From assembly GCF_001187555.1 (NCBI RefSeq), contig NZ_LFIJ01000001.1, positions 708,169 to 772,168 on the forward strand: 64,000 bases of DNA, given 5' to 3'. Under the pieces are notes generated by a model that did not search any database, was not told the DNA's origin, and was given only the letters and a program-made list of their open reading frames with translations. A program made the translations under genes and the position numbers. Source of the DNA: Gilvimarinus polysaccharolyticus (GTDB lineage: Bacteria > Pseudomonadota > Gammaproteobacteria > Pseudomonadales > Cellvibrionaceae). Positions 24,252-34,200 of this stretch are shown here, piece after piece. How positions within the stretch are numbered: position 1 is the first letter of the stretch; each line of letters opens with the position of its first letter.

Positions 24252-24498
24252 ACCTGTGGCGCCGCCGCGTCCTTGCGAGCGGGGCCTGTTGGGGGCTGTC
24301 TTGGTGTGCTTTTAAAAAGCATTTACCGTGTCTAAGTCCCCATCAAACCCTCATTAAACCCAGCTTCAAGCTGCGTCTCTTTGCTATAGATGAAATTTTC
24401 TCTTAATAGCTTATAATACCGTCCCGTCCGGACGCGGTAGTGTGAGCCATAAGCGCTTACCCGTCTTGGTCGTCAGGTTAAAGCATACCTTGCAAGCT

Positions 24499-24635
24499 CT
24501 GCGAGAACACGGCTGGGCCCTCAACCGGGGCGCAGGTTAGGGGTTCTGCGAGGCTGGCAGCCTTAGCCCGATTAACTACCCATTGACAGGTGGCGCGGTA
24601 ACCCCGGCTAAACCTGCAAACTACGGAGAAATAAA
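24499..24635 (+). promoter_or_regulatory. structured 5' leader of mdh
   Basis: A long stem is visible directly before the mdh ribosome binding site. GCAGGTT (24532-24538) pairs with AACCTGC (24611-24617), and GGGGTT (24540-24545) with AACCCC (24600-24605), enclosing a GC-rich 54-nt domain. CTGCG (24499-24503) can instead pair with CGCAG (24531-24535), which overlaps the outer stem, so two alternative folds are possible. The stem ends 5 nt before GGAG. I do not recognise a known riboswitch class. A cis-regulatory RNA is inference from pairing alone. Confidence 0.5.
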
Positions 24636-25616
24636 GTGAAAGCACCCGTTCGAGTTACCGTCACCGGCGCCGCTGGTCAAATCAGTTATTCCCTGTTGTT
24701 CCGCATCGCCTCTGGCGCCATGTTGGGCGAAGATCAGCCGGTTATTCTGCAATTGCTGGAAATTACTCCTGCGCTAGAGGCCCTTAAAGGCGTCGCTATG
24801 GAGCTGGACGACTGCGCTTTCCCGCTGCTGGCCGGTATGGTCTGCACCGACGATCCGAATGTCGCCTTTAAAGACACCGATTACGCTTTGCTGGTAGGCG
24901 CGCGTCCACGCGGCCCTGGTATGGAGCGTAAAGATCTGCTGTCTGCTAACGCCGCTATTTTCTCGGTACAGGGCAAGGCGATCAACGATCACGCCTCGCG
25001 CGATATTAAAGTGCTGGTAGTGGGCAACCCTGCTAACACCAACGCTCTGATCGCTCAGCGCAACGCGCCAGATATTAACCCCCGTCAATTCACCGCCATG
25101 ATGCGTTTAGATCACAACCGCGCTCTGACTCAACTGGCACAAAAAACTGGCAAAACCATCTCAGACGTTAAAAATCTGGTGGTTTGGGGTAATCACTCAG
25201 CGACTCAGTACCCAGATGTTCACCACGCCACTGTTGCTGGTGAAGACGCTATGAGCCTGATCGATCAAAGCTGGTACGAAAACGACTTTATCCCGACGGT
25301 ACAACAGCGCGGCGCGGCGATTATTAAAGCTCGCGGTGCGTCTTCTGCAGCGTCGGCGGCTAATGCTGCCATTGATCACATGCGCACTTGGGCGCTGGGT
25401 TCGGCTGCCGGTGATTGGGTTAGCATGGGTGTGTACAGCGATGGTAGTTACGGCATCGATAAAGGTCTGATTTACTCATTCCCGTGTGTATGTAAAAACG
25501 GTGATTGGGAAATCGTCCAAGGCGTAGAGAACAACGAGTTCTCGAAAGCGCGGATGCAAGCCACCGAGCAAGAGCTACGTGAAGAGCGCGACGCAGTGGC
25601 TGATTTACTGCCATAA
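24636..25616 (+). CDS. mdh: malate dehydrogenase
   Basis: 326 residues, the two-domain type related to cytosolic eukaryotic MDH. It has the NAD-binding glycine loop [18 protein letters not shown], the substrate arginine region [30 protein letters not shown] and the catalytic histidine in [13 protein letters not shown]. It interconverts malate and oxaloacetate with NAD+ in the TCA cycle. The start is GTG at 24636, with ACGGAG at the correct distance and a family-typical N-terminus ([14 protein letters not shown]). It stands alone between a structured leader and a strong terminator, so it is its own transcription unit. Confidence 0.96.
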   Translation: MKAPVRVTVTGAAGQISYSLLFRIASGAMLGEDQPVILQLLEITPALEALKGVAMELDDCAFPLLAGMVCTDDPNVAFKDTDYALLVGARPRGPGMERKDLLSANAAIFSVQGKAINDHASRDIKVLVVGNPANTNALIAQRNAPDINPRQFTAMMRLDHNRALTQLAQKTGKTISDVKNLVVWGNHSATQYPDVHHATVAGEDAMSLIDQSWYENDFIPTVQQRGAAIIKARGASSAASAANAAIDHMRTWALGSAAGDWVSMGVYSDGSYGIDKGLIYSFPCVCKNGDWEIVQGVENNEFSKARMQATEQELREERDAVADLLP

Positions 25617-25632
25617 GCGGCTCACGTTAGTT

Positions 25633-25670
25633 AAAAAGCCCGCCTAAGTTAACTTGGGCGGGCTTTTTTT
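25633..25670 (+). terminator. Rho-independent terminator between mdh and the cvpA-like gene
   Basis: AAAGCCCGCCTAAG and CTTGGGCGGGCTTT form a stem with one G-U pair, followed by a run of seven T. With the A-run on the other side it can serve both convergent genes. Confidence 0.9.
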
Positions 25671-25710
25671 GCGCTGTACTCTAGGTGATTTGAGTGTGGC
25701 TTGCCGTTAG

Positions 25711-26802
25711 TTATTTTTGTGGCCGATCTGAATAGTAGGTGCGGCCATTCTCATCGGTGTGACGATAAATGGTTTTGCCCGTCTCATCGACTTCATCATG
25801 ATTATTGGCATCTTCAATGTGGTACTCGTTGTCGGCTTGTACTTGGTCGATGCTACTGACGCCTTCAACAAAAATAATCTCGGCTAACTCGTTTACTTTG
25901 GGGTTCATTAGCAGTGGTAATTTGTTCTCAGATCTAAGTTGGCTCTGAAACTCTGCATCTTGCAAAATCGCACGGACCCGTGGGTCATCTTTTTTAATTT
26001 GATACTGCTGGTAGCCAAGTGCGAACTTTTTGGCCGTGTCGCGAGCATCGTCGCGGTTGTCGATATCCATACCTGCGCTTTGCATTAATAGGCGTAAATC
26101 GTCGTCTTGCATCATGCGTTTAAACGCCGGAACCTGCATTAGCTCGTCTATTTTGCCTTGTTGCATTAGGCGCTGCGCGCGCGGATCTTCAATTAAAGTG
26201 TGCACATCTGGGTTGTTGCTGACGCGGGCTACGCGATCGAGACTCGCAACGGGATTGGCCAGTACCGATTCACTGATTCGTACCGCGTTATCGCTTTTAC
26301 CCGAGAGTGTCATAAGGCCGCCGGCTGACTTGCTTATCAGTGTGCGTGCGGCAGAATCGATTGAGCTTAGATTTTGGGTCGGTTTAGGGGCATCTTGTTT
26401 AATGTTTTGCGCCGCAGTGTATACGCCAAAAAGATACACTAATAATAAGCCAATGAATGCACCGGCGGCGCCGCCTAGTACCGCGCCGCCAACTCGCGAT
26501 AGCATGTCAGGGTCGGCCTCGCCTTGCGACGGGGTAAGCTTGATAAGCAGCCAAAATAGTAGGCGAATAGCGATAAGCACGATAGAAAATAACGCGAGTG
26601 AGCCGGCTATATAAGCGACGATACCGTCAATGGGTGTGTACTGTTTAATCAGTTCTGCGGCGTCTTTACTGTAAAAAAATGCTGCAGCGTAAGCGCCGAT
26701 CAAGGCCGCTATGCGCGCCAGAGAACCCCAAAAACCATTAAAATAACCGCGAATAGCAAAAAATGCCGTAGCGATACCAAAGATAATTGCCGAAACACCC
26801 AT
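25711..26802 (-). CDS. CvpA-family membrane protein with C-terminal DUF4124-like tail
   Basis: 363 residues. The N-terminal 130 residues hold about four membrane segments with the CvpA layout (FFAIRGYFNGFWGSLARIAALIGAYAAAFFY, then GAVLGGAAGAFIGLLLVYLFG). A cytoplasmic or periplasmic helical region with an HTLIEDPRAQRLMQQGKIDELMQVPAFKRMMQDDDLRLLM segment follows. The protein ends in YRHTDENGRTYYSDRPQK, the usual DUF4124 motif. CvpA proteins are linked to colicin V production and envelope stress; the DUF4124 tail appears on envelope proteins. Convergent with mdh. Confidence 0.82.
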   Translation of the reverse strand: MGVSAIIFGIATAFFAIRGYFNGFWGSLARIAALIGAYAAAFFYSKDAAELIKQYTPIDGIVAYIAGSLALFSIVLIAIRLLFWLLIKLTPSQGEADPDMLSRVGGAVLGGAAGAFIGLLLVYLFGVYTAAQNIKQDAPKPTQNLSSIDSAARTLISKSAGGLMTLSGKSDNAVRISESVLANPVASLDRVARVSNNPDVHTLIEDPRAQRLMQQGKIDELMQVPAFKRMMQDDDLRLLMQSAGMDIDNRDDARDTAKKFALGYQQYQIKKDDPRVRAILQDAEFQSQLRSENKLPLLMNPKVNELAEIIFVEGVSSIDQVQADNEYHIEDANNHDEVDETGKTIYRHTDENGRTYYSDRPQK

Positions 26803-26960
26803 AGATTCGTCTCGTTTGTTGTCATTATATGAGTAGGAATATTATCCTACAGGCGCGCTATGTTCCATACATCCGTGTTAAACCGGTGTATTGGTTGTGT
26901 GATTGGTCGGTTGTTGCTAAAGGTTGCTGCCGAGCATTAATGAAAATAGAGAGAGCCCCA

Positions 26961-27764
26961 ATGATCAATTACCGCTGCCCCAGTTGTTATGGGCCGCTTA
27001 AGCGCGATGACACAACTTACCGCTGCGCGCAAAACCACAGCTTTGATATTGCTCGCAAAGGCTATGTGAATCTACTGTTAGCGCACCAGATGGGCTCAAA
27101 GCAGCCGGGCGATAACAAGATGATGATTGCCGCTCGGCGCGAGTTTTTATCGGCAGGCGCTTATCAACCGCTGGCCGATAAACTGGTGCAGTTGTGTCGC
27201 GAGCACAAGCTACAGCGCTTATTGGATGCCGGTTGTGGTGAGGGCTACTATGCTACTAATATTGCTAACGCCGGTGTAACCGTTGCCGGCTTGGATATTT
27301 CTAAAGAGGGCATCCAAGCCGCTTGCCGGCGCAGTAAAAGTATCGCTTGGTGTATTGCCAGCGTGGCAGATTTACCTTATTTAGATGGCACCTTCGATTC
27401 GGTGCTGTCGGTGTTTTGCCACCTTGATGAGGCCGAATTTACCCGCGTATTGCAACCTGGTGGCCTAGTGGTGTTTGTGGGCCCTGGAGAGAACCATCTG
27501 CCCAATCTACGCGCCGCGCTGTACAGTCAGGTTAGGCCTTACCGCAGTGCGAAACAGCAAGATTATTTTTCTGAGCTAAGTCTGGTTAGCCAAGAGACGC
27601 TAAGCTTTGATCTACAATTAAACAGCCCCGAGCAAATTGCTAACTTATTAAAGATGACTCCGCATTATTGGAGCACCAGCCCCGCTCAGCAGGCGCCGTT
27701 ATTGGCGATGAAGCAACTACACGATACCGTCGATATGAGCATCCAAGTGTATCGCAAGGGCTGA
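26961..27764 (+). CDS. rlmA: 23S rRNA (guanine(745)-N(1))-methyltransferase
   Basis: 267 residues. The N-terminal zinc finger CPSCYGPL ... YRCAQNHSFD is followed by GYVNLLLAHQMGSKQPGDNKMMIAARREFLSAGAYQPL and the SAM-binding loop LLDAGCGEGYY, closely matching E. coli RlmA along its length. It methylates G745 in helix 35 of 23S rRNA. The ATG at 26961 is chosen because the protein then starts at MINYRCPSC, as in relatives; ATG at 26940 or an upstream TTG would add an unrelated leader. Transcribed divergently from the CvpA-like gene. Confidence 0.94.
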   Translation: MINYRCPSCYGPLKRDDTTYRCAQNHSFDIARKGYVNLLLAHQMGSKQPGDNKMMIAARREFLSAGAYQPLADKLVQLCREHKLQRLLDAGCGEGYYATNIANAGVTVAGLDISKEGIQAACRRSKSIAWCIASVADLPYLDGTFDSVLSVFCHLDEAEFTRVLQPGGLVVFVGPGENHLPNLRAALYSQVRPYRSAKQQDYFSELSLVSQETLSFDLQLNSPEQIANLLKMTPHYWSTSPAQQAPLLAMKQLHDTVDMSIQVYRKG

Positions 27765-27967
27765 GTGTTACTAATCTGAGCATTGCCAATAAAGGTGTTT
27801 GCAGCGCGTAACAGCACGCGTTTGTTAGAGGGCTATATTGTTAAGGTAAAGTTTACGTTAAGCAGTATACTTATAAAGGCTGTATGCCCCGCGTTTTTAA
27901 CGCGATGCCTTTATCGGCTATGTGTACCCAAGGGCTGTGTGCCCCCTAATGATTGTGTGGAGATATT

Positions 27968-28417
27968 ATGCAGCGTTCAACAAAGCAAAAAAATAGTGGT
28001 TTCACTTTAATCGAGCTCATTGTTGTTATCACAATTATTGGCATTTTGGCTGCCGTTGCTATCCCCAGGCTTAGCAATTTAGAGCGAGAAGCTCGTATCG
28101 CCTCGGTGCAGGGGCTGTTAGGTGCGGTAAAATCTGCGGCTATGCTTGCTCACGCAACCTCGTTAGTACAAGGTGCCCCCGCTACTATTAGCATGGAGGC
28201 ACAAGTTGTTAATATGCTGAATGAATACCCAACTGCAGCGGCTAACGGCATTGCTCGGGCGATTGCTTTTGATGCGATCGACTACACTTTTAGTGCTGGC
28301 ACGCCCTCGACTTTTACACTGAGTGGTTACAGCGGCAGTAATTGCGAGGTACGTTACAGCGCTGCCGATGGCAGTGGCGCGCCGCCGGCAATTGTTGCGG
28401 TAACAAGCGGCTGCTAA
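27968..28417 (+). CDS. type IV pilin-like (pseudopilin/MSHA-like) protein
   Basis: 149 residues with a short leader ending at G, then FTLIELIVVITIIGILAAVAIPRLS, the prepilin peptidase site and N-methylated hydrophobic helix; Glu5 of the mature protein is present. The C-terminal globular part has two cysteines (SNCEVRYSA and the last residue Cys) that likely form the D-loop disulfide. It resembles MSHA/GspH-type pilins and stands alone, without assembly genes, so it would depend on a machinery encoded elsewhere. GGAGA precedes the ATG. Three imperfect repeats lie in the 100 bp upstream. Confidence 0.88.
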   Translation: MQRSTKQKNSGFTLIELIVVITIIGILAAVAIPRLSNLEREARIASVQGLLGAVKSAAMLAHATSLVQGAPATISMEAQVVNMLNEYPTAAANGIARAIAFDAIDYTFSAGTPSTFTLSGYSGSNCEVRYSAADGSGAPPAIVAVTSGC

Positions 28418-28447
28418 ACACGTAAGCCGACGCTTTATATTTTATAG

Positions 28448-28469
28448 GCCGAGCTTGCTCGGCTTTTTT
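28448..28469 (+). terminator. Rho-independent terminator after the pilin gene
   Basis: GCCGAGCTTGCTCGGC forms a 6-bp stem with a TTTTTT tract, 30 bp after the pilin stop. Confidence 0.85.
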
Positions 28470-28593
28470 GTGTCTAGCATTTCAGGTTGTGCTTGGCTAC
28501 TCACTTTGACATGGTCTAGGAGTTGGTAATCGGTAGGTGGGTTTGTTACAGTTGTCGCCCAGATTTAATGATGGTTAAGATTCCACCTTATCT

Positions 28594-28953
28594 ATGTACC
28601 AATCATTTTTACGTTTATTGATGTTTGTTATTTTGCTGCAGTCAACCTTGGCGGCGGCCGATGCACATCTGTTGCACGAAGCATCTGGCGAATTGTCGCA
28701 CCATCATTCGCTGATTGCCGATATGCACGACAATAATGCAGTGCAGCCTCTGGTGGCTGGGCAGTTTGACGACACTAATACCAATACCGATCAGTCATGC
28801 CATCATCATTGTTGCCACGGACACAATGCTAAATACCTTAATGGATCATTAGTTCAGCCCAATATCTCACTTAAAAACATCGCAGATTGGGCCTACGATA
28901 CACATTACGTACCTCCTACCGCGACCGCTAAATACCGCCCTCCAATCGTTTAA
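28594..28953 (+). CDS. His-rich exported protein, first gene of the czc cluster (CzcI-like position)
   Basis: 119 residues with a signal peptide (cleaved near LAAADA). Histidine clusters are visible (LLHEASGELSHHHS, and SCHHHCCHGHN with three cysteines), consistent with binding Zn/Cd/Co. It lies 72 bp before czcC, where some clusters carry the regulatory periplasmic protein CzcI. Sequence similarity to CzcI was not testable here, so the role as metal sensor or buffer is inference. The ribosome binding site is weak. Confidence 0.65.
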   Translation: MYQSFLRLLMFVILLQSTLAAADAHLLHEASGELSHHHSLIADMHDNNAVQPLVAGQFDDTNTNTDQSCHHHCCHGHNAKYLNGSLVQPNISLKNIADWAYDTHYVPPTATAKYRPPIV

Positions 28954-29025
28954 TTCACACATTGCGACATCGTAAATCTGTCTGCGCCATACCCGTGGCG
29001 CGTTCGTTGATCTGTGGATTTTATT

Positions 29026-30309
29026 ATGAAGTTTTTTATTGTTCTACTGCAGCTGTCTTTGGCTGTTGCCAGTGTGGCGGTTAATGCCGAAACGTTAACA
29101 TTTGAGCAAGCTTGGCTGCGGGTTGTAAAGCAACACCCGTTAGTGGCTGCCACCAATAACCGCTTAAATGCGGCTGAATCTAATCGGCAGCTTGCCAGTT
29201 ACCGACCCAATCCGCGTTTAATATTTGAGGTCGAAAACCTCTACGGCTCGGGCGAGTACGAGCGCGCCGAGCAAGCAGAAACCGCATTTATGGCCGAGCA
29301 AACCTTTGAGCGCGGCGGTAAGCGTGCTGCACGACGTACAGTGTCGGAGCAAAAAATAACGGCGCAACAATTAATGGCGCAGCGGCAATTGCGGTTGTTG
29401 CGGCAAGAGGTGCGCGGCCAGTTTAACCAAGTATTACTGGCGCAAGAGCGTTTGCAGCTAAGCAAAAATCAACAGGAAATTGCCAGCGACAATATCAACA
29501 CAGTGAAACGTTTACACAAAGCCGGCGCTGCTACTGTGGATGATTTAGCCCGCGCCCAAGTGCAGCTGCAAACCACCGAGCTGGAGTTAACTCGCGCACG
29601 GCAGCAGCAACTTAATAGTTCGCAACAGTTGGCCGTACTGTGGGGCGATATGTCTAGCAATAGTGTTATTACAGCGGTAGGCCCGTTATTGTTTATGACC
29701 GAGCGTTTAACCATAGAGAAAATTTTAAAACCGCTCGACTCGGGTATAGATAAAAAAATTGCCCAACAACAGGTTCGCGCGCAACAGGCCGAGGTGGAGC
29801 TCGCCAAAGCTAACGCCAAGGTAGACGTAACGTTGGCCGCGGGTGTGCGCCGCTTTAGTCTGACCGATGAGTACGCCTTTACGGTTGGTGCCAGTGTGCC
29901 GTTGCAGGTTTTCAATAACAACCAAGCCGGAATAGACAGTGCTTACGCCCAAGTACGCGCGGCCCAAAACGATGCCGATTATTTAACACGTAAAGTGAGT
30001 GCCGAGGTGTTGGCGGCGTTTCGCCGTTGGCAACAAGCCGATCAAGCGCTGCAGAGCTTGGAGGGTGGCATTCTTCCCGCGGCGCAAAAAGTACTGACCG
30101 CGACACGCCAAGCCTACGAGCGTGGCAGCTATAACTACTTGCAGGTGTTGGATGCACAAAACTCGTTGTTGCAAGCTCAACGTCAACGGCTTGAGTTACG
30201 TGCCGATGCCGCCGACGCTATGACTATTCTTGAGCGCTTTATCGCGCCGCTCGCACCAATAGAGTCTTTGTTTACAACGACTGTTGCCCAACAGGAGATA
30301 ACCCCATGA
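29026..30309 (+). CDS. czcC: outer-membrane efflux protein of a CzcCBA-type system
   Basis: 427 residues, a TolC-family trimeric channel subunit. A signal peptide ends at VNA-ETLT, followed by the two OEP repeats of long coiled coils (LTFEQAWLRVVKQHPLVAATNNRLNAAESN and a second half around AGIDSAYAQVRAAQNDADYL). I use the ATG at 29026 rather than the GTG at 29014 because it gives the cleaner signal peptide. It overlaps czcB by 4 bp (ATGA), so the genes are coupled. With CzcB and CzcA it forms the tripartite pump across both membranes. Confidence 0.9.
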   Translation: MKFFIVLLQLSLAVASVAVNAETLTFEQAWLRVVKQHPLVAATNNRLNAAESNRQLASYRPNPRLIFEVENLYGSGEYERAEQAETAFMAEQTFERGGKRAARRTVSEQKITAQQLMAQRQLRLLRQEVRGQFNQVLLAQERLQLSKNQQEIASDNINTVKRLHKAGAATVDDLARAQVQLQTTELELTRARQQQLNSSQQLAVLWGDMSSNSVITAVGPLLFMTERLTIEKILKPLDSGIDKKIAQQQVRAQQAEVELAKANAKVDVTLAAGVRRFSLTDEYAFTVGASVPLQVFNNNQAGIDSAYAQVRAAQNDADYLTRKVSAEVLAAFRRWQQADQALQSLEGGILPAAQKVLTATRQAYERGSYNYLQVLDAQNSLLQAQRQRLELRADAADAMTILERFIAPLAPIESLFTTTVAQQEITP

Positions 30310-31217
30310 ATCGATTCATACTGACTAGTTTACTGCTGTTAAGCGCAATAAATGTTGTGGCGGCCGAAGGCCATGCCGATCATCACAGCGCGGCGCAAGA
30401 GCTAACACTCGCGCTCGATGTATTTAACGAGCTGGGTGGCGAGCTGGCAACCGCCGCGGCTGGACGTTTGCGCGATGAACGATTATTACCAGCCGAGGTG
30501 CGTTTAAACGCCGAGGCAGTCGCCCATGTAAACCCGCGCTTTGCAGCGCAAATTACACAGGTAAATGCCAACACTGGTGATCAAGTAAAAGCCGGGCAGG
30601 TGCTGGCCCGCGCCGAAAACTCCGATACTTTGGCGGCCTTTGAGCTTGTCTCATTAATCGATGGCGTGGTGATCAATCGTCATGTGACGTTAGGCGAGCA
30701 TTTGCAGCCCACCGATACCGCTTTTGTGGTGGCCGATTTAACTCGTCTCTGGCTCGATATCGCGCTTTACCCCAAACAAGTGGCACAGGTGAAGCCCGGC
30801 ATGGCGGTGCACATAAGCACCAGCTTTGGCCCCGCGCCGGTTGAGGCTGAGATTAACTATGTTGCGCCGGTGGTAGATAAAGCCACACGCACGGGTTTAG
30901 CGCGAGTGTTTTTAGCAAACCCCGAAGGGCAGTGGAAGCCGGGGATGTTTGTTGCGGCGCGTGTAGCGCTGACGGATTTTGTTGTACCAGTGCGAGTGCC
31001 GCAAACGGCCGTGATCGAACTTAAAGGAAAATCAGTGGTGTTTATTCGCGAGCAAAACCACTGGCGTGCTCAAGCGGTTGAGTTAGGTCGCCGTGATCAT
31101 GCATACCAGGAGGTGATGTCGGGGCTTGTCGCTGGAGAGCAATACGCCGCCGCTGGTGGGTTCTTGTTAAAAGCTCAGCTGCAAAAAGATGAGCTTGAAT
31201 CTGGTCATAATCACTAA
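30306..31217 (+). CDS. czcB: periplasmic adaptor protein of a CzcCBA-type efflux system
   Basis: 303 residues, a membrane-fusion (HlyD/RND adaptor) protein. A signal peptide is followed by a His-rich mature N-terminus (EGHADHHSAAQ). Barrel-sandwich halves follow (NPRFAAQITQVNANTGDQVKAGQVLARAEN and SLIDGVVINRHVTLGEHLQPTDTAFVVADL), then a beta-barrel and a membrane-proximal domain. It is shorter than many CzcB proteins, with little helical hairpin. It connects CzcA to CzcC. The His-rich tip may bind the exported metal. Confidence 0.92.
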   Translation: MNRFILTSLLLLSAINVVAAEGHADHHSAAQELTLALDVFNELGGELATAAAGRLRDERLLPAEVRLNAEAVAHVNPRFAAQITQVNANTGDQVKAGQVLARAENSDTLAAFELVSLIDGVVINRHVTLGEHLQPTDTAFVVADLTRLWLDIALYPKQVAQVKPGMAVHISTSFGPAPVEAEINYVAPVVDKATRTGLARVFLANPEGQWKPGMFVAARVALTDFVVPVRVPQTAVIELKGKSVVFIREQNHWRAQAVELGRRDHAYQEVMSGLVAGEQYAAAGGFLLKAQLQKDELESGHNH

Positions 31218-31231
31218 TAGACGGAGGTTGT

Positions 31232-34200
31232 ATGCGATTAATACTACAAGGCGCGCTCAACAATCGTGTGTTGGTGATGATGTTGTCACTGGCGATTTTA
31301 TTGAGTGGTTTCTTTGCCTACCGCAATTTAGCGGTAGATGCCTACCCGGATATTTCACCGGCGTTGGTACAAGTGTTTGTTGAAACCGATGGATTAGCAC
31401 CGGAGGAGGTAGAAAAGTATGTAACTTATCCCATTGAAAGTGCTATGAATGGTTTGCCTGAGCTTGATCATGTGCGCTCGGTGTCCAATTTTGGTTTGTC
31501 GGTGGTGAACGTTTATTTTAACGATGGCACGGATATTTATTTTGCTCGGCAACTGGTGGCCGAACGTCTACAGCAAGCGCGCAATCAGATCCCCACGGGG
31601 TTTGGTGATCCGGTGATGGGGCCGATTAGTACCGGACTTGGGCAAATTTTATTTTATGTGTTGGAAGATGCCAGCGGTAACTACAGCGAGGTAGAGCTGC
31701 GCGAGATTCAAGACTGGATCGTTAAGTTTAATTTGCAAACGGTGCCGGGTGTTACCGAGGTGCTCTCGATAGGTGGCGAGGTAAAACAGTTTCAAGTGCA
31801 GCTCGACCCGCTAGCACTAGTGCGTTATGACATATCGCTGCCCGAGGTGAAAGCTCGCATCGAGGCCAACAACGCTAATGCCGGTGCGCAGTTTTTGGTT
31901 AAAAACGATGAGCAGTATTTAATACGTTCAGTAGGTCTTGCGCGCAATTTAGACGATATCGGTAACATAGTGGTTAAAACCATTGATGGCACGCCGGTGT
32001 ATTTAGAGCAGTTAGGTGAGTTAGTTATCGGTGGAGAAATTCGCCGCGGCCTTACCACCAAAAATGGTAAGGGCGAAGTCGTCGTAGGTATGGTGTTAAA
32101 GCTGCTGGGCAGCAACACCGCCGAGGTTATCGACGCGGTTAAAACGGAGCTTGCGGCCATTAATACCAACTTGCCCGAAGGGGTTAGCGTCGCCCCTTAC
32201 TACGATCAAGCGCAATTGGTGCACGCGGCATTAACCACGGTCACCAACGCTTTGATACAGGGGGTGGTGTTAGTGGTGCTGGTCTTAATCGCGTTTATGC
32301 GCGGCGTACGGGCCAGTTTGGTGGTGGCTTTGTCGATTCCATTCTCGGTGGCAGTGGCGTTAATTGCCATGCCATGGTTGGGGATTTCGGCCAACTTAAT
32401 GTCGCTCGGTGGGCTTGCGATTGCTATTGGTTTGATGGTCGACGGCGCGGTGGTGGTGGTCGAGCAGATTGACCAAGAGTTGAAAAAAGCCACAGGTGAA
32501 TCACACCGGCAGTTGGTGCTTAACGCTTGTGGCACAGTCGCGCGGCCCATTTTGTTTGCTATTAGCATTATTATTATTGTGTTTTTACCGCTGTTTAGCT
32601 TGCAGGGGGTAGAGGGGGCAACGTTTAAACCGCTGGCTTACACCTTGGCGTTGGCGATGGCCGGCTCGTTGCTGTACGCGTTGTTGGTAGCACCGGTTGC
32701 CGCCTTTTTGTGGATGAAAAAACCTAAGCCTCGGGCCGCCGCTAGCAGTCAGTTGCCAGGAAGGATGCGCAGTGGCTACGAGCGCGTGGTGGGCTTTGTG
32801 GTGCAGCGGCGCCCTTTGGCTGTGGGTATTGCCCTGTTGGTGTTGGCGCTGGGGGCGGTGATTGCACCGCGTTTAGGCTCGGAGTTTGTACCGCGTTTTA
32901 ACGAGGGCGATTTATTAATTCGCGCCACCATGTCGCCGTCTATCTCGCTGGATAAAGCTCGCGCGTCTATGTTGTTGTTTGAAAAACAATTACTGCAGCG
33001 CTTCCCCGAGGTGACTCAAGTGGTGACTCGCGTTGGTCGGGGGGAGGTGGGTGCCCATGCCGATCCCGTTAATAACGCCGAGATTTTTGTCGCGTTAAAA
33101 CCGCAAGATCAATGGCAAAGTGCCGATTCGCTGGATGGTTTGTATCGCGCTATGAGCGAGTCTTTTGTCGATTTCCCAGGGGCTAAATTTAATTTTACCC
33201 AGCCGATTGCCGCGGCGGTGGATGAATTGCTAACCGGTACTAAAGCAGAGCTGGCGGCCAAATTGTTTGGCGATGATTTGACCGTACTAGATGCCAAAGC
33301 GCAACAGGTCGCCCAACTGTTGCGTGGTATTCGCGGTGCGCAAGATGTGCAAAAAGATCAAATAGCCGGTACCGGTCAGTTACAAATCACCCTTAACCGC
33401 GAGCAGATTGCCCGTTACGGACTTAACGTGAGTGATGTGCAAGATACTATTGCATTAGCCGTGGGTGGTGCCCAAGCAGGCCAAGTATTTGAAGGGGTGC
33501 GCCGGTTTGATATTTATGTGCGTTTGAGCAAAAGCGCACGCGATAGTGCCGCTGCCATCGAGCAGTTAACCGTGCGCACCGAGACCGGTATGCAGGTGCC
33601 TTTGCAAGAGCTCGCGACGGTTGAGTATGTAACCGGCCCACGCCAAATCACCCGTGAAAACAGTCAGCGATTTATTACGGTGCAGGCCAATATTCGCGAG
33701 CGAGATATCGGCTCGTTTGTGCAGGAGGCCAATGCCGCTATCGCGCGTGAGGTCGACTTGCCGCCGGGCTATTTTATTAAATGGGGTGGGCAGTTTGAGC
33801 TGCAACAAAAAGCCAATCAACGTTTGATGATTGTGGTGCCCATTACTTTACTGTTGGTATTGCTGATGCTGTACCTCAACTTTGGCTCGCTGCCTAACGC
33901 ACTGCTGATAATGCTTAATATTCCCTTGGCACTGGTGGGCGGGATTGTCGCCCTGTGGTTGGCGGGTTTGAGTTTATCGGTGCCGGCCTCGGTGGGTTTT
34001 ATTGCGTTGTTTGGCATTGCGCTGGAGAACGCTTTGGTATTGGTGAGTTATTTAAATCAGCAAGTGCGTCAAGGTGTGCCGGTGGCGCGTGCTTGTGTAG
34101 CGGCTGCCAGCGCGCGTTTACGGCCGGTGTTAATGACGGCCGTCACGACCGGACTTGGCTTGATACCGCTGTTGTTTGCCAGTGGTACGGGCAGTGAGGT

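Noticed and set aside
24421-24635. Assigning the mdh leader to a known riboswitch class (cobalamin, SAM/SAH, c-di-GMP).
   Set aside because: None of the conserved sequence blocks of these classes is present, so it is reported only as a structured leader.
27783-28010. 75-residue ORF before the pilin gene.
   Set aside because: It overlaps the pilin start, lacks a ribosome binding site, and its sequence covers the three repeats.
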